From Kluyvera ascorbata_C (lineage in GTDB: Bacteria; Pseudomonadota; Gammaproteobacteria; Enterobacterales; Enterobacteriaceae), in contig NZ_JBIQOI010000014.1 in the NCBI RefSeq assembly GCF_044197065.1, forward strand, positions 18,797-82,796: a DNA stretch of 64,000 nt, given 5' to 3'. A program made the translations under genes and the position numbers. The notes below the pieces were generated by a model. The model was not told where the DNA came from. It made no database searches and worked only from the letters and a program-made list of their open reading frames with translations. This document shows, one piece after another, positions 61,790 to 64,000 of the stretch. The number at the start of each line of letters is the position of its first letter. The stretch's first letter is position 1.

Positions 61790-63858
61790 ATGAAACGCGC
61801 TCCTTTTCTCTGTAAGCAGTCTCCGGACCGCACGCTCGAAGTGGTGATCCTTGCCGGAAGCCTGGCATGGGAGACCTCACGCGTCTGGCGAAAAGATCCC
61901 GACCGGGAAGATGATATTCCTCCGGTGGTGCTCGGCCCGGATGAACTGGCCGATCTGGACAACCTGACCATTATCAGGCCCGACACGCTCTACGTCCGGG
62001 TACTTCGCACCGGCGATATCCGCGAAGAAGACCTGATGAAAATCGCCGTAAAACTAGCGCACGCGGGTGTACAGATGGCACGACTGATGAGCCCTGACGG
62101 TGAGTTACTGGAGAACAGGACCGGGCAGCTTGCACGCCTGCGGCAGGAAAGGCCTTCCGACATCCTGCCGGATCACTTCCGCCTCGATGAAGAAGCGCTA
62201 TGGTTTGACAAGCTCACCGAACGCCGGGACGGTGAAAGCGACGTCCAGCCCCAGCGCATCTGTTCCCCTCTGCGCGTCACCGCCATCACCTGCGACAGCC
62301 ATGACGGCAGCTATGGCCGCCTGCTGGAATGGCATACCACCACCGGGCAGTTGCGGCGCTGGGCCATGCCGATGGCAATGCTCAGCGGCAACGGCGAGGA
62401 GCTGCGGCGCATCCTGCTGGAGAACGGCCTGACCTACATCTCCACCCGCCCCGCCCTGCGCAGCCTGTTATGTGAATATATCTCGCGGTCACTCCCCGGA
62501 CGCCGGGTCACCTGCGTGGAGAAAACCGGCTGGCACAACGGCGTGTACGTGCTGCCGGATGAGGTTATTGGCCCCTGTGGCGACAGCGTCATTCTCCAGG
62601 GCAGCCACTATCTGACCGGCGGCTTTGCGCAGGCGGGTACGCTGGCGGAATGGCAGGAGCAGGTCGCCGCACTCTGTGCAGGCAACTCACGGCTGGTCTT
62701 TGCCGTCTGCTGTGCGCTGGCGCCCCGTTGCTGCGCCTGACCGGAACGGGCGGTGGAGGCTTTCACCTGCGCGGCGAGTCCACCGACGGCAAAACCACAG
62801 TAATGAAGGTGGCCGCTTCCGTCTGTGGCGGTACCGATTACTGGCACTCCTGGCGGGCCACCGGGAATGCGCTGGAGGGAATTGCCAGTCGCCACAACGA
62901 TGCCCTGCTGCCGCTCGATGAACTGCGCGAAGTGGACCCGCGGGAAGCCGGAATGATTGCCTATATGCTGGCGAACGGCCAGGGCAAGGGGCGCGCCCGC
63001 ACTGACGGCGAAGTGCGCAACCGCAGGCACTGGACGCTGCTGCTGTTCTCCACCGGAGAGCTGTCGCTGGCGGAACACACCGAACGCGCCGGGGAGCGCC
63101 TCTACGCCGGGATGGACGTGCGCATGGTACAAATCCCCAGCGATACAGGGAATCATGGCGCGTTTGAACAGCTACACGGCTTTGCCAGCGGCCAGCAGTT
63201 CGCCGATACCCTCTGCGACCGGGTCGCCCGCTTCCACGGCACCGCCTTTCGTGCCTGGCTGGCCTTCCTCACCCACGACCAGGACGCCAGCACCACGCTG
63301 GCAAGAGAGTTACTTCGCCGCTACCAGACTGCCCTGATGCCGGAGAACGCCGGAAACCAGGTGCAGCGCATCGTGGCCCGTTTTGCGCTGCTGGCGGTGG
63401 CCGGAGAGATGGCGACGCTGCAGGGTATCACGGGCTGGCAGGAAGGCACGGCATATGGGGCGGTCCAGATCTGCCTGCACGCCTGGCTGAACGAGCGCGG
63501 CCATATTGCTAACCAGGAGGATGAAGGCGTGCTGGCGCAGATCAAGCGGTTCATTACCGCGCACCAGTACAGCCGTTTTGCCTCGTGGGACGGCCCGGAC
63601 CGCCCGCTGAATATGGTGGGCTTTCGCCGGGTGGAAAAAGATCCGCTGACGGGTGAAGAATACACACTGTTTCACATCCTGCCGGAGGGCTGGCGGGAAA
63701 TGTGCCGGGGATTCAGCCCCGCCAGAGCGGCCAGATTATGTCTGGAAGCGGAATGCCTGCTGCCCGGCAGCGACGGGAAATACCAGTCGCAGGTTCGCCT
63801 GCCAGAGATCGGCAAAGCCAAGGTCTACCGGCTCACCTCCCGCATCCTCAGTATCTGA
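61790..63858 (+). pseudogene. DUF927-type ATPase/primase-like gene broken by one-base deletion
   Basis: The protein continues across two frames: 61790-62740 (MKRAPFLCKQSPDR to SRLVFAVCCALA) and, from about 62,722, LLRLTGTGGGGFHLRGESTDGKTTVMKVAASVCGG onward to 63858. Restoring one G in GCGCTGGCGCCCCG near 62,722 would give CALAAPLLRLTG, which fits family members I remember. The second part has Walker A GESTDGKTT and a Walker-B-like LLPLDEL. In P4-type islands such DUF927 proteins are helicase/primase-like replication or maintenance proteins. The gene is either inactive or the deletion is a sequencing error in a GC-rich stretch; all other parts are undamaged. Total about 689 codons. Confidence 0.88.
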
Positions 63859-63977
63859 GTGCAGTCTCGCGTGTCTTGAAAAAAGGTGGTACTGGGTGTG
63901 TAAGCATCCCGGCAAAACGACCCATTCACTTTTAGAGATCTTCCGACATACTGATTATGTCCCCTGAGGAGATCGCT

Positions 63978-64000
63978 ATGCGTAAGATCCGATTCACTGA
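63978..64000 (+). mobile_element. start of probable IS3-family orfA, cut by window end
   Basis: Eight codons, MRKIRFTE, with GAGGA upstream at 63966-63970, resemble the first residues of IS3-family (IS407-like) OrfA transposases, which often begin M(K/R)K..FTE. The terminal inverted repeat is not identifiable in the 119 bases before it. Confidence is modest because so little is visible. Confidence 0.45.

Overview
The window is chromosomal DNA from an enterobacterium. The housekeeping block rplS-trmD-rimM-rpsP / ffh / ypjD / corB(yfjD) / grpE / nadK / recN / bamE / rnfH-ratA / smpB / ssrA has the Escherichia/Salmonella/Enterobacter gene order, and the proteins are close to but not identical with those I remember from E. 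coli. A Salmonella SPI-9-like bapABCD locus lies between smpB and ssrA. I would place the host near Enterobacter, Citrobacter, Lelliottia or Salmonella, but cannot name a genus from sequence reading alone.

Layout. (1) 1-25.8 kb: the greater part of a P2-family prophage. It runs from the truncated replication gene A, through an AT-rich accessory cassette, a cos-like site, divergent packaging genes Q-P and the O-N-M-L-X-holin-endolysin-lysB-lysC-R-S, V-W-J-I-H-G and FI-FII-E-E'-T-U-D operons, to the late activator ogr. It ends in a probable attR in the terminator of the rpsP-rimM-trmD-rplS operon; int, repressor and cox would lie to the left of the window. (2) 25.8-37.2 kb: conserved host genes for translation, the signal recognition particle, chaperones, NAD kinase, recombination repair and the BAM complex. 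(3) 37.2-53.9 kb: a long AT-rich leader, an 11.2-kb gene for a 3718-residue BapA-type adhesin, and its own type I secretion system (TolC-like, ABC, HlyD-like). (4) 54.0-64.0 kb: tmRNA with a P4/CP4-57-type genomic island inserted at its 3' end. The island holds an integrase, an unknown gene, a large Gabija-like OLD-nuclease/UvrD-helicase pair, an AlpA-type regulator, a frameshifted DUF927-type gene and the beginning of a probable IS3-family element.

The most interesting element is at 2.0-5.5 kb, in the tin/old position of P2 (between A and cos). It combines a cytosine-C5 DNA methyltransferase with a convergent, translationally coupled pair: a GHKL (MutL/MORC/Hsp90-type) ATPase and a protein with a methyltransferase-like Rossmann core. 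It resembles the MutL/MORC-associated modification systems described in comparative genomics, but I see no recognisable nuclease and cannot match it to a named defence system. The second is the Gabija-like pair at 56.6-61.0 kb, which is larger than the classical system and carries a four-cysteine zinc-ribbon-like insertion in the TOPRIM region.

Functionally, the prophage late genes appear to be driven by Ogr through TGT-N12-ACA-type boxes, two of which I can find. Host regulation is visible as a sigma-32 promoter at grpE and LexA operators at recN. Both mobile elements carry anti-phage-type cargo at known cargo positions.
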